Source of the DNA: Flavobacterium sp. YJ01 | Lineage (GTDB): Bacteria; Bacteroidota; Bacteroidia; Flavobacteriales; Flavobacteriaceae | Reading direction: 5' to 3' | Length of the DNA stretch: 64,000 bases | Assembly: GCF_029320955.1 (NCBI RefSeq) | Contig: NZ_CP119757.1 | Location: 2,542,001-2,606,000, forward strand | Shown: positions 52,409 through 60,208 of the stretch, piece by piece | Numbering within the stretch: the stretch's first letter is position 1 | Layout of the letters: every line of letters starts with the position of its first letter | Made by a program: the position numbers and the translations under genes | The notes under the pieces: generated by a model | What the model was told of the DNA's origin: nothing | Database searches by the model: none | The model's input: only the letters and a program-made list of their open reading frames with translations

Positions 52409-53698
52409 TTAAACTTGCTCAAATATGCTTTTGAACTGATAAAGTATTCTTTCGATTAAGCGCAAATCTTCGGTTACAATTTCTGCGCTTCCTTTCATTT
52501 CCTGCTGAAAAACAATTTGCTTATCATAAGATGTTTTTAATCCGTTTGGAAGAGCAACATCCACCAATAGATTTCCGTCTTTGTCTGGAACTAAAGAAAT
52601 ATTTTTAATCTCGCCTTTTAGAACACCAAATTCTCTATCTGGATAATTTGCCAGTCTGATATTTACGCGTTGCCCTATTTTAATTTTTCCTGAATTTAAT
52701 GCCGGAGCTTTCACTTTTCCTATAAAAGTATTTTTTGCATCGGGAATTATCGAAAAAACATTATCTCCCACATTAATAGTTTGATTTTCATTCCAAACCT
52801 GCAAAAAAGTAACTACACCGCTTACGGAAGATTTTAGTGTATAAGCCAGCTCCCAATCTTTTATCACTTTTTTTAACTGATAAAAAGATTGTGCCATGCT
52901 TCTACCCAGATTGACTTCTTCTTTTGTGCTGTTTATCTGCGAATTTTGACTTGATTTGGTATTGTCAATCAAAGATGACTTTATTTGAGAAATCGAAGTT
53001 AAAAGTCCTTTATAGCTCTTCATTGCTTGAAGATATCCAAGCTTTTTGGCTTCCATTTCTTGGGCAGAAATAATACCTTTATTGAACAATGTTTCAAATC
53101 TTGCAATTTCATTTTTCTGCAATTGGAGTTCGCTTTCGTTCAGCACTTTTTGCTGCTGCAGAATATCCAATCTTTCTTTAAGCTGAATTTTCTCTGAGCT
53201 TTGCGCTATACTTTCAATTTCAAAAGGATGCAGACTTTCATTCAATTGTTGCGCTTGATAATCTTTTTGAAAAACAGCAAAAGCGCTTTCAATTTCTCCT
53301 AACTGCGTATTCTTTAGTGATGCAAAAGGAAAAGCCTTTTTTGAGTTATTTATATCGTAATTATCTACAATACTTTTGAGCAGAAAAACATCTTTGTAAC
53401 TTGCCGTATTTTCAATAATTGCCAATGTGCTGTTTTTTGCAATAGGCGTTTTATCTTTAACCAAAATAGCTTCTATACGGCCAGAAGATTTTGAAACAAT
53501 TCTCTCTGGCGGAATATTCGTTGTTATCACAATTTCTGTTTTAACAACATCTGGATATTTTACAAACCAAGAAACAAAAAACAGCATCATGATAATAGCA
53601 AAAATCAAAACCGTTCCCCATCGAATCATCCAATGCGGTACTTTGGTCAGAATGTCCTGAACCTCTTCGCTTCTTAATTCAAATGTATCTTCGTTCAT
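52409..53698 (-). CDS. HlyD family adaptor for the peptide exporter
   Basis: 429 residues. One N-terminal membrane helix (WGTVLIFAIIMMLFFVSWFV) is followed by a biotinyl/lipoyl-type half motif (SKSSGRIEAILVKD), a coiled coil of about 130 residues and the second half (VSGVVTFLQVWNENQTINVGD). The coding region starts 2 nt after the ABC exporter stop, so the two are tightly coupled and form a type I secretion-like pump for peptides. Confidence 0.93.
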   Translation of the reverse strand: MNEDTFELRSEEVQDILTKVPHWMIRWGTVLIFAIIMMLFFVSWFVKYPDVVKTEIVITTNIPPERIVSKSSGRIEAILVKDKTPIAKNSTLAIIENTASYKDVFLLKSIVDNYDINNSKKAFPFASLKNTQLGEIESAFAVFQKDYQAQQLNESLHPFEIESIAQSSEKIQLKERLDILQQQKVLNESELQLQKNEIARFETLFNKGIISAQEMEAKKLGYLQAMKSYKGLLTSISQIKSSLIDNTKSSQNSQINSTKEEVNLGRSMAQSFYQLKKVIKDWELAYTLKSSVSGVVTFLQVWNENQTINVGDNVFSIIPDAKNTFIGKVKAPALNSGKIKIGQRVNIRLANYPDREFGVLKGEIKNISLVPDKDGNLLVDVALPNGLKTSYDKQIVFQQEMKGSAEIVTEDLRLIERILYQFKSIFEQV

Positions 53699-53700
53699 GA

Positions 53701-55893
53701 TTAATTTCCTAATTGCAATTGATTTCTAACCAGTTCAAAATAATTTCCTTTTTGCGCTACCAATGCAGAGTGGCTTCCCATTTCGATAATTTTTCCTTTA
53801 TCTAAAACCACAATCTGATCGGCATTCATAACAGTACTTAATCGATGTGCGATTACAACTACAGTTTTATCCTTGAAAAATATATCCAGCTTTTTCATAA
53901 TCTCTTTTTCATTGTTGGCATCTAAAGCCGATGTCGCTTCATCAAAAAACAAAATTTCCGGATTTTTATAAACTGCTCTCGCAATAAGCAAACGTTGTTT
54001 TTGTCCCGTACTCATTCCTAATCCTTCTGCACCGATTTTTGTATTATATCCAAGAGGCAATCCGCTTATATATTCTTTAATATTGGCCACATCAGCGGCA
54101 TAAACCAATCTTTCTTTATCAATTCTATCTGAGCCAAAAGCAATATTATTGGCAATTGTATCGCTAAAAATAAATCCTTCCTGCATCACGGCTCCAATAT
54201 TTGATCTCCAAGCTTTTTGAGAAATATTTTTTAGCTGTGCATTTCCGATTGTAACTTCTCCTTTTTCGGGTTCATAAAACTTTAGAAGAAGTTTCATCAA
54301 AGTTGTTTTTCCGCTTCCGCTGACACCGACAATTGCGGTTACTTTATTGGCTGGAATTATTAAATTCAAATTATCTAAAACTGGAGCATCTGCGCCTAAA
54401 TATCGGTAAGAAAGATTTTTAATTTCAATATCAGCATCATGCGGAATTTCATTTGTCTGATGAGCTTCTTGCTGCAGCTCATCTTCTTTTTGATGAATTT
54501 CTGACAATCTAGCAAGCGAAATTTTGGCATCTTGCAATTCTCTTACAAACTCTATTAATTGTGTAATTGGTCCATTTAAACTTCCTACAATAGCACTTAT
54601 GGCCAACATCATACCCAGCGTAATAGAGCCTTCAATCACTAACTTGGCAGAAAGAAGAATGATGAAAATATTTTTTAATTCGTTAATTACAGAAGAGCCA
54701 ATTGTCTGAGATTGTTCTAAAACCAAACCTTTTATTGAAACTCTAAAAAGTCTTGCCTGCACATATTCCCATCCCCAGCGTTTCTGTTTTTCTGCGTTGT
54801 GGAGTTTTATTTCCTGCATTCCGTTTATAAGCTCCATAACCTTATTTTGCTCATTAGAAACTTCAGCAAAACGCTTATAATCTAATACTTCTCTTCTTTT
54901 TAGAAACAAAGTTATCCATCCGAAATAAAACAAACTTCCTAGAAAAAAAACTAAAAATATCTGTAGGTTAAAATACGCCAGAACTGCGCCCATGACAAAC
55001 ATATTAATTACAGAAAAAAGCACATTTAAAGAAGATGTGGTAAGAATTTTTTCGATTCTTCGATGGTCATTAATTCGCTGCATAATATCTCCCGTCATTC
55101 GGACATCAAAAAAGGAAATCGGCAGATTCATTAATTTTATAAAGAAATCTGAAATCAGCGAAATATTAATTCTTGTGGAAAGATGAAGTAAAATCCAGCT
55201 TCTGATTAATTCTAAACCTGTTCTTCCGGCAAAAATAAAAAGCATTGCAAAAAGAATTAGATAGATAAAATTAATATTCTGATTCTGGATTCCGACGTCG
55301 ACAATACTCTGCGTTAAAAACGGAAAAATCAGATTAAGTAAACTGCTGGCAAGAAGACCAATTGCTAGCTGAATTAAAAAAGATTTATATTGAAATAAAT
55401 ACTGAGAAAGAAATCTAAAACCTAAACCTGAATTTTCTTCTTTATCAAAATCAGATTGAAAGAAATTTGGTGTTGCTTCTATTAAAAGTGCGATTCCTTC
55501 TTTTGTTTCATCATCTGCATTATTTCCAATCCAAAACTTGACAAATTCTTCTTTATTATATTCTAGAAGTCCAAACGCAGGATCTGATATGTAAAATTTT
55601 CCTTTTTTTATTTTATAAAGAACAACATAATGATCTTTATTCCAATGAAGAATACACGGAAGAGGCGCTTCTTCAATTCTTGTTACAGACAATTTTACGC
55701 CTAAAGTTCTAAAACCAATTTTTTCGGCGGCATCACTCAAAAAAAGCAGATTACTTCCTTCACGAGTTGTTTCGCTAAAATCTCGCAACTCCTGAATATT
55801 GATTGTTTTGCCGTAATATTTAGCTATAATTTTTAAACATGTGGGCCCGCAATCTTTATTATCGGCTTGTCTGTAATGAATGAATTTTTTCAA
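53701..55893 (-). CDS. C39 peptidase-containing ABC exporter (PCAT) for double-glycine peptides
   Basis: 730 residues in three parts. Residues 1-130 are a C39 cysteine peptidase: ADNKDCGPTCLKII with catalytic Cys15, His88 in DHYVVLYKI and Asp104 in ISDPAFG. Six membrane helices span about 165-450. The ATPase has Walker A GVSGSGKTT, signature MSTGQKQRLLIARA and Walker B ILFFDEATSALDA. PCATs cut leaders after Gly-Gly and export the core peptide. Three such peptides are encoded just upstream and six more nearby. Confidence 0.96.
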   Translation of the reverse strand: MKKFIHYRQADNKDCGPTCLKIIAKYYGKTINIQELRDFSETTREGSNLLFLSDAAEKIGFRTLGVKLSVTRIEEAPLPCILHWNKDHYVVLYKIKKGKFYISDPAFGLLEYNKEEFVKFWIGNNADDETKEGIALLIEATPNFFQSDFDKEENSGLGFRFLSQYLFQYKSFLIQLAIGLLASSLLNLIFPFLTQSIVDVGIQNQNINFIYLILFAMLFIFAGRTGLELIRSWILLHLSTRINISLISDFFIKLMNLPISFFDVRMTGDIMQRINDHRRIEKILTTSSLNVLFSVINMFVMGAVLAYFNLQIFLVFFLGSLFYFGWITLFLKRREVLDYKRFAEVSNEQNKVMELINGMQEIKLHNAEKQKRWGWEYVQARLFRVSIKGLVLEQSQTIGSSVINELKNIFIILLSAKLVIEGSITLGMMLAISAIVGSLNGPITQLIEFVRELQDAKISLARLSEIHQKEDELQQEAHQTNEIPHDADIEIKNLSYRYLGADAPVLDNLNLIIPANKVTAIVGVSGSGKTTLMKLLLKFYEPEKGEVTIGNAQLKNISQKAWRSNIGAVMQEGFIFSDTIANNIAFGSDRIDKERLVYAADVANIKEYISGLPLGYNTKIGAEGLGMSTGQKQRLLIARAVYKNPEILFFDEATSALDANNEKEIMKKLDIFFKDKTVVVIAHRLSTVMNADQIVVLDKGKIIEMGSHSALVAQKGNYFELVRNQLQLGN

Positions 55894-56210
55894 TTTATTT
55901 TGATTTTCACGAGCAATTTAAGAAAAAAAATTCTTGTTAATCCATAAAAAAAACAGAGAAGACATAAATCTTCTCTGTTTGGCTATTCATAAACAAATTT
56001 TCTAGCAACACAATTTCTTTAGGACATGGCCGTGGTTTTACCCTAACCAATTAAAATTAAACACAGCGGCCAACTCCTAAGAATCTTAGTACCAATCATC
56101 AATACTAAGAAAATGCTCAATGTTCCACGATCGAGCGCCTATACATTCAAAAAAAACATGACTAAATTCTAAATAAGGCTATATCGTATTACTCTAAAAA
56201 AGTTAAAAAA
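55894..56210 (-). other. Structured spacer between the peptide genes and the exporter
   Basis: 317 bases. Besides the terminator-like stem near the exporter, it has GGCCG (56028-56032) with CGGCC (56067-56071), and CTTAGTA (56085-56091) with TACTAAG (56103-56109). These could fold in the message. No convincing gene; a 17-codon frame on the minus strand (from about 56100) has no support. Confidence 0.45.
55945..55980 (-). terminator. Attenuator-like hairpin upstream of the exporter gene
   Basis: AAACAGAGAAGA (55951-55962) and TCTTCTCTGTTT (55969-55980) form a perfect 12-bp stem; on the minus strand it is followed by a run of eight T. It would make peptide transcripts more abundant than exporter transcripts. 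Confidence 0.8.
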
Positions 56211-56402
56211 TCAACAACAAAGACGACTTGTATCACAAATACCCGGTACTGTATTTATCGGACAAGTTTCGTCTGATCGTATTAAAATGCATCCCGCTTC
56301 TAAGGCATAAACCCAACATTGAGGAATTCCTCCTTTTATGGTTTTCTGCTCACTTTTATTAATAGTGTGAGCATCTTTAAGACTTAAAATTTTTTTCAAC
56401 AT
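56211..56402 (-). CDS. Double-glycine peptide with a six-Cys core
   Basis: 63 residues. The leader of 25 residues begins MLKKILSLKDAHTINK and ends EQKTIKGG, and the core of 38 residues has six Cys, the last two adjacent at the C terminus. An even Cys number and the neighbouring VKOR/thioredoxin gene suggest three disulfides. It shares leader form MLxxILxLK...EQKxIxGG with the two adjacent peptides. Probably exported by the C39 exporter downstream; activity (bacteriocin or signal) is unknown. Confidence 0.85.
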   Translation of the reverse strand: MLKKILSLKDAHTINKSEQKTIKGGIPQCWVYALEAGCILIRSDETCPINTVPGICDTSRLCC

Positions 56403-56465
56403 AACTAATACCTTTTTTTTAATAGTAACAGAGCTTTTAACTCTGTTACTATTTAAATATTCAAA

Positions 56466-56597
56466 TTAGCAAGCATAAAATTTATCAGCTGTAGCATTGT
56501 AACAGTTTGGTTCCGATGATTCGCCACCTAAAATGTTTTTCTGCTCTTTCTTCGTCAGCTTCTTTGTCTCTTTACTTTTTAAAATTTTTTCTAACAT
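56466..56597 (-). CDS. Double-glycine peptide with a two-Cys core
   Basis: 43 residues, shorter than usual gene-calling limits. The leader MLEKILKSKETKKLTKKEQK continues NILGG; the core is 18 residues with two Cys, the second at the very C terminus. It lies between the other two peptides with spacers of 63 and 71 nt. One disulfide would close a ring of 12 residues. Confidence 0.8.
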   Translation of the reverse strand: MLEKILKSKETKKLTKKEQKNILGGESSEPNCYNATADKFYAC

Positions 56598-56668
56598 AAC
56601 TGGTTATTTACGTTTTCTGGGTTTAAGCCTCAAATCTGTAAAAACTTGATGCTTAAGTTTTTTTTCTG

Positions 56669-56851
56669 TTAACAGCTTCCAACGTAACTATTTGGCAAAC
56701 AACTCCAATATGCCGGAACAGTTCCAAATTCTGTACATCTTTTAGCTTTAAATCCGTCATCACAAATAGGAGCATTTCCTCCATTTATTGTTTTTTGCTC
56801 ACTCGCAGTCAATTCTACTGCACCTTTCAATTTCAAAATATTCTTTAACAT
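56669..56851 (-). CDS. Double-glycine peptide with a four-Cys core
   Basis: 60 residues. The leader begins MLKNILKLKGAVELTASEQK and ends TINGG; the core of 35 residues has four Cys, with an aromatic stretch (VPAYWSC) and a C-terminal Cys. It begins 35 nt after the VKOR fusion gene, so it is presumably in the same transcript. The three cores share little beyond Cys content. Confidence 0.85.
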   Translation of the reverse strand: MLKNILKLKGAVELTASEQKTINGGNAPICDDGFKAKRCTEFGTVPAYWSCLPNSYVGSC

Positions 56852-56886
56852 AACTGCAGGTTTTTGGGGTTTTTATTATTTTAATT

Positions 56887-58443
56887 TTAGGCTGTTTTTT
56901 CTAAAACTTGAACTTCATCAACAAAATCATTCAAGAAATATTTTAATTCATTCAATTCATATTCATTTGGAAATAATCTCTCATTTACAATTTTTACTGG
57001 TGTATAATTAAAATTATTCATCGAACACCAATCGTATTGTTTTTGAATTTCCTGACTGATCATCATACTAACAGAATCTACAGCCCACTTTTTTAACCAT
57101 TTTTTGTGTACCATTCTTTTAATGTACCAATCAGAAATCGCTTCGACAGTTTTTCCTGGAGTTATTCTATTTATGGTTAACAATCTTTCAACAACAGTTT
57201 TATATGGATTGTCGTTGTTTTCTGGATTAATATTAAAAAGAACGTTTAAATATATTTTGTCTGGAAACTTCAATACCAAATCAAAAGCTTCTTGAAATGT
57301 TTTGTAACAATGTCCACAGCTTGGACTTAGAATTATTGAAAGTCTTACTACTGCATTTTTATTTCCAAAATTTAGACCTCTTAATTCTTCAAATCCCTTA
57401 GTATATTTTACTTTTTTAGATAAGAAGTTTAATAGCGAATAATTTCTTTTAAACTTTTTAAGTTCTTTTAATGAATTTTCATTATCCAAAATATTTTTAA
57501 TCATCACTTTTACTGCTGCCCAAATTGGAATTAAAAGCAATAAAGAAAATACATAAGGAAAAATTGTATTTAAACTGAAACTCAAAGTAAATAAGTCTGA
57601 TGAAAACCATATTACACTCTGAACTAAAATCAAGAATGATACTGCTAAACACATAACGCACCATTTTTGAATTTCAAATTTTTGAATCCAAATAGAGCAA
57701 ACTACTACTGGAATTGCCAACAGACTTAAAAAACCGACAAAAATGGCAGAATTTAATGGCTGTATCAAAATGGCAATTATGCTTGCGCTAAAGAATAATA
57801 ATGGTAAATCTGAAAAGCTTAACCACTTATTTGCAATATCATCGTTGAAACTTATTACAGAATGACAAGAAGAGTTAGAACTTAAATTACAAAATTTTGA
57901 AATTACAGTGTTTTTAACACCCCATTTCTGCTGAATAATAAAGATGCTCACCACTAAACCAATTATCGACGTAATTAAAAATGAGCCACTAAATAAATCA
58001 AAGTCGTTATAGAAAAATGATAATCCGATTAAAAGAACAAGTGGTAGGAAATATTTCAACCAATTGTATTCTACTTTCAAATTTTCTCTTGCAACAACAT
58101 TATTTGGTTCTATGGCAACAATTACTCCGTTCCAGTCTAAAAGAAATTTATCATAAGATAATTTTTGGCTTCCTTTTTTTGTCGTCGTAATTCGAACACC
58201 ATTTTTAATCTTTTCGACTAGAATTAATTCATCTTTAAAATAGGCCAAAAAATTTGATGGCAGATCTACAATTTGTTCCTTCGAAACTCTGACCGCTGCA
58301 TTCTCTACAGAAAGCAAATCGAACGAGTCTGTAATCGCAAATAAACTCGGATAGTTTGGATGAGACAAAAACAGATCCTTGAACTCATTTTTTATGTCTG
58401 AGTATTTGTTGATTTGAAGAAATTTTTGGACCAGTTTTAACAT
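56887..58443 (-). CDS. C39-like / VKOR / thioredoxin fusion, disulfide-forming membrane protein
   Basis: 518 residues in three parts. Residues about 1-120 resemble a C39 peptidase fold without the catalytic Cys (HPNYPSLFAITDSFDLLSVE). The VKOR part (about 130-310) has four or five helices with C185/C193 in the loop and the redox pair WCVMC (C262, C265). The last part is thioredoxin-like with CGHC (376-379). VKOR-Trx fusions generate disulfides using quinone as acceptor. Its place as first gene before Cys-rich peptides indicates it oxidises them; the C39-like part may hold the leader. Confidence 0.92.
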   Translation of the reverse strand: MLKLVQKFLQINKYSDIKNEFKDLFLSHPNYPSLFAITDSFDLLSVENAAVRVSKEQIVDLPSNFLAYFKDELILVEKIKNGVRITTTKKGSQKLSYDKFLLDWNGVIVAIEPNNVVARENLKVEYNWLKYFLPLVLLIGLSFFYNDFDLFSGSFLITSIIGLVVSIFIIQQKWGVKNTVISKFCNLSSNSSCHSVISFNDDIANKWLSFSDLPLLFFSASIIAILIQPLNSAIFVGFLSLLAIPVVVCSIWIQKFEIQKWCVMCLAVSFLILVQSVIWFSSDLFTLSFSLNTIFPYVFSLLLLIPIWAAVKVMIKNILDNENSLKELKKFKRNYSLLNFLSKKVKYTKGFEELRGLNFGNKNAVVRLSIILSPSCGHCYKTFQEAFDLVLKFPDKIYLNVLFNINPENNDNPYKTVVERLLTINRITPGKTVEAISDWYIKRMVHKKWLKKWAVDSVSMMISQEIQKQYDWCSMNNFNYTPVKIVNERLFPNEYELNELKYFLNDFVDEVQVLEKTA

Positions 58444-58477
58444 CGTTTTCGATCGTTTTTAAATCATGATTACAATG

Positions 58478-58485
58478 CAAAGATT
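58478..58485 (-). promoter_or_regulatory. Promoter-like element for the VKOR-peptide operon
   Basis: On the minus strand AATCTTTG differs from TAnnTTTG at its first base. The leader to ATG 58443 would be about 28 nt. Confidence 0.35.
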
Positions 58486-58529
58486 GGGGTTTTTATTGAT
58501 AAATATCGCATACGTGCATACATTTTATT

Positions 58530-58562
58530 AATTATACCACATACAATTTATAAATTATACCA
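58530..58562. promoter_or_regulatory. Direct repeats AATTATACCA, candidate activator site
   Basis: AATTATACCA occurs at 58530-58539 and 58553-58562, 23 bp apart (about two turns), roughly 45-75 bp upstream of the VKOR promoter element. AraC-type proteins often bind such direct repeats, and one is encoded at 60209-61981. Confidence 0.35.
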
Positions 58563-59026
58563 AGTATAGTGCGTGTTTTAATTTATTGATTTACAGTTAT
58601 TTACATTGTGGTTTTTTCGATAAAAAACCCAGAAAGCCATTTTTCGATTAACGGTTTATGTTTTTGTCTAGTTTTGGAATAGAAATAATTCAAACATCAA
58701 AAAACATGAAAAAGAAGCGATAAAAACTCAATTATTTTAAAGAAAAAAAGTGGTCAGAAGAGTAAAAAAAATCACTCAAAAATTGATCAAAAAAAATCCT
58801 TAATTGCACCAAAATTACCTCTCAAAAAAAGCAAAATCAAATCTTTAAAAGTGAGATTTAACTTATAAAAAGAAGTTCAATTTTACAGCTTTTTTTAATC
58901 AAAATAAACCAAAAATTTTAGCGTAGCCAATTTAAAATTATCGATTTTATCGCATTTCTAAATATCGCTTAAAAATATTTATGAAAGATTATTTGTATTA
59001 AAATATAACCTAAAAAAGAAAAGAAA

Positions 59027-59164
59027 ATGAAAAATCCTAAATCAAATTTCGAAGATTTCAAGAATGAAAAATTAGTAGCAACTGAATTAAAAGTGATTCG
59101 CGGAGGTGACGGAGTTCCTCCTGTAGATCCAGGAAAAAATAATGGCGGAAACGGAAATACATAA
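59027..59164 (+). CDS. Array peptide 1, double-glycine leader
   Basis: 45 residues. MKNPKSNFEDFKNEKLVATE is followed by LKVIRGG; the presumed core DGVPPVDPGKNNGGNGNT has no Cys. First of the array; its upstream region differs from the spacers of copies 2-6. Confidence 0.85.
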   Translation: MKNPKSNFEDFKNEKLVATELKVIRGGDGVPPVDPGKNNGGNGNT

Positions 59165-59226
59165 ATCCTTTCTACCTATAAAGCATCCGAAAAATCAATT
59201 AGTAAAGACATCAAAATATAAGCATC

Positions 59227-59364
59227 ATGAAAAATTATAAAGCAAATTTCGAAGATTTCCAGAACGAAAAATTAGTGGCAACTGAATTAAAAGTGATTCG
59301 TGGCGGTGACGGAGTTCCTCCTGTAGATCCTGGAAAAAATAATGGCGGAAACGGAAATACATAA
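59227..59364 (+). CDS. Array peptide 2, double-glycine leader
   Basis: 45 residues. The leader begins MKNYKANFEDFQNEKL and ends LKVIRGG. The core is identical to copy 1. Tyr4 and Ala6 set it apart from copy 1. Confidence 0.85.
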   Translation: MKNYKANFEDFQNEKLVATELKVIRGGDGVPPVDPGKNNGGNGNT

Positions 59365-59425
59365 ATCCTTTCTACCTATAAAGCATCCGAAAAATCAATT
59401 ACTAAAGACATCAAAATTAAGCATC

Positions 59426-59563
59426 ATGAAAAATTATAAAGCAAATTTAGAAGATTTCCAGAACGAAAAATTAGTGGCAACCGAATTAAAAGTGGTTCGC
59501 GGCGGTGACGGAGTTCCTCCTGTAGATCCTGGAAAAAATAACGGCGGAAACGGAAATACATAA
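59426..59563 (+). CDS. Array peptide 3, double-glycine leader
   Basis: 45 residues from ATG 59426; an open frame extends upstream through the spacer but the conserved spacer and start match the other copies. The leader begins MKNYKANLEDF and ends LKVVRGG; the core is identical to copies 1-2. Confidence 0.85.
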   Translation: MKNYKANLEDFQNEKLVATELKVVRGGDGVPPVDPGKNNGGNGNT

Positions 59564-59625
59564 ATCCTTTCTACCTATAAAGCATCCGAAAAATCAATTA
59601 TTAAAAACATCAAAATATAAGCATC

Positions 59626-59763
59626 ATGAAAAATCCTAAAGCAAATTTCGAAGATTTCCAGAACGAAAAATTAGTGGCAACTCAATTAAAAGTGGTTCGT
59701 GGAGGTGACGGAGAGTCTCCTGTAGATCCTGGAAAAAATAATGGCGGAAACGGAAATACTTAA
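59626..59763 (+). CDS. Array peptide 4, double-glycine leader
   Basis: 45 residues. The leader begins MKNPKANFEDFQNEKLVATQ and ends LKVVRGG. The core starts DGESPVDPG, so VP of copies 1-3 is ES here; the GKNNGGNGNT end is unchanged. Confidence 0.85.
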   Translation: MKNPKANFEDFQNEKLVATQLKVVRGGDGESPVDPGKNNGGNGNT

Positions 59764-59828
59764 ATTATTTCTACCTATATATAAAGCATCCAAAAAATCA
59801 ATTACTAAAGACATCAAAATTAAGCATC

Positions 59829-59966
59829 ATGAAAAATCCTAAAGCAAATTTCGAAGATTTCCAGAGTGAAAAATTAGTGGCAACTCAATTAAAAGTGGTT
59901 CGTGGCGGTGACGGAGAGTCTCCTGTAGATCCTGGAAAAAATAATGGCGGAAACGGAAATACTTAA
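59829..59966 (+). CDS. Array peptide 5, double-glycine leader
   Basis: 45 residues, differing from copy 4 only by Ser for Asn at position 13 of the leader. The core is identical to copy 4. The pair is probably the most recent duplication. Confidence 0.85.
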   Translation: MKNPKANFEDFQSEKLVATQLKVVRGGDGESPVDPGKNNGGNGNT

Positions 59967-60035
59967 ATTATTTCTACCTATAATATATAAAGCATCCAAA
60001 AAATCAATTACTAAAGACATCAAAAAATAAGCATC

Positions 60036-60200
60036 ATGAAAAATCCTAAATCAAATTTCGAAAATTTCCAGAATGAAAAATTAGTAGCAACTCAATTAAA
60101 AGTGGTTCGTGGCGGTGATGGAGTTCCTCCTGCAAATCCAAATCCAACAGAACCACCTGTAGATCCTGGAAAAAATAACGGCGGAAACGGAAATACTTAA
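60036..60200 (+). CDS. Array peptide 6, double-glycine leader with longer core
   Basis: 54 residues. The leader begins MKNPKSNFENFQNEKL and ends LKVVRGG. The core has nine extra residues (ANPNPTEPP inserted before VDPG). It ends 8 nt before the stop codon of the convergent regulator. Confidence 0.85.
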   Translation: MKNPKSNFENFQNEKLVATQLKVVRGGDGVPPANPNPTEPPVDPGKNNGGNGNT

Positions 60201-60208
60201 AAAAAGGT

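Larger units (their letters stand above)
58444..59026. other. Intergenic region between the VKOR operon and the peptide array
   Basis: 583 bases, very AT-rich. The end near the VKOR gene holds a minus-strand promoter-like element and two direct repeats. The rest, up to the first array gene, shows no gene and no element that clearly matches TAnnTTTG; GATTATTTG at about 58987-58995 is the nearest. Confidence 0.5.
59027..60200 (+). repeat. Tandem array of six peptide-gene units of about 200 bp
   Basis: Units start at 59027, 59227, 59426, 59626, 59829 and 60036. Each has a coding part of 138 nt (165 in the last) and a conserved spacer of 61-69 nt reading TTTCTACCTATA...AAGCATCC, ending AAGCATC before ATG. 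High nucleotide identity in spacers as well as genes shows recent tandem duplication. Confidence 0.95.

Noticed and set aside
56050..56103. 17-codon minus-strand frame between peptide 1 and the exporter
   Set aside because: It has no Gly-Gly leader, lies in paired sequence, and lacks any support beyond an ATG.
59342..59425. N-terminal extension of array peptide 3
   Set aside because: It is translated spacer sequence; the other copies have no open frame there and share the ATG at the MKN start.
59027..60200. Regular repeats resembling a CRISPR array
   Set aside because: The units are about 200 bp, all encode the same intact peptide with start and stop codons, and the parts between are conserved rather than unique spacers. 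No cas gene is near.
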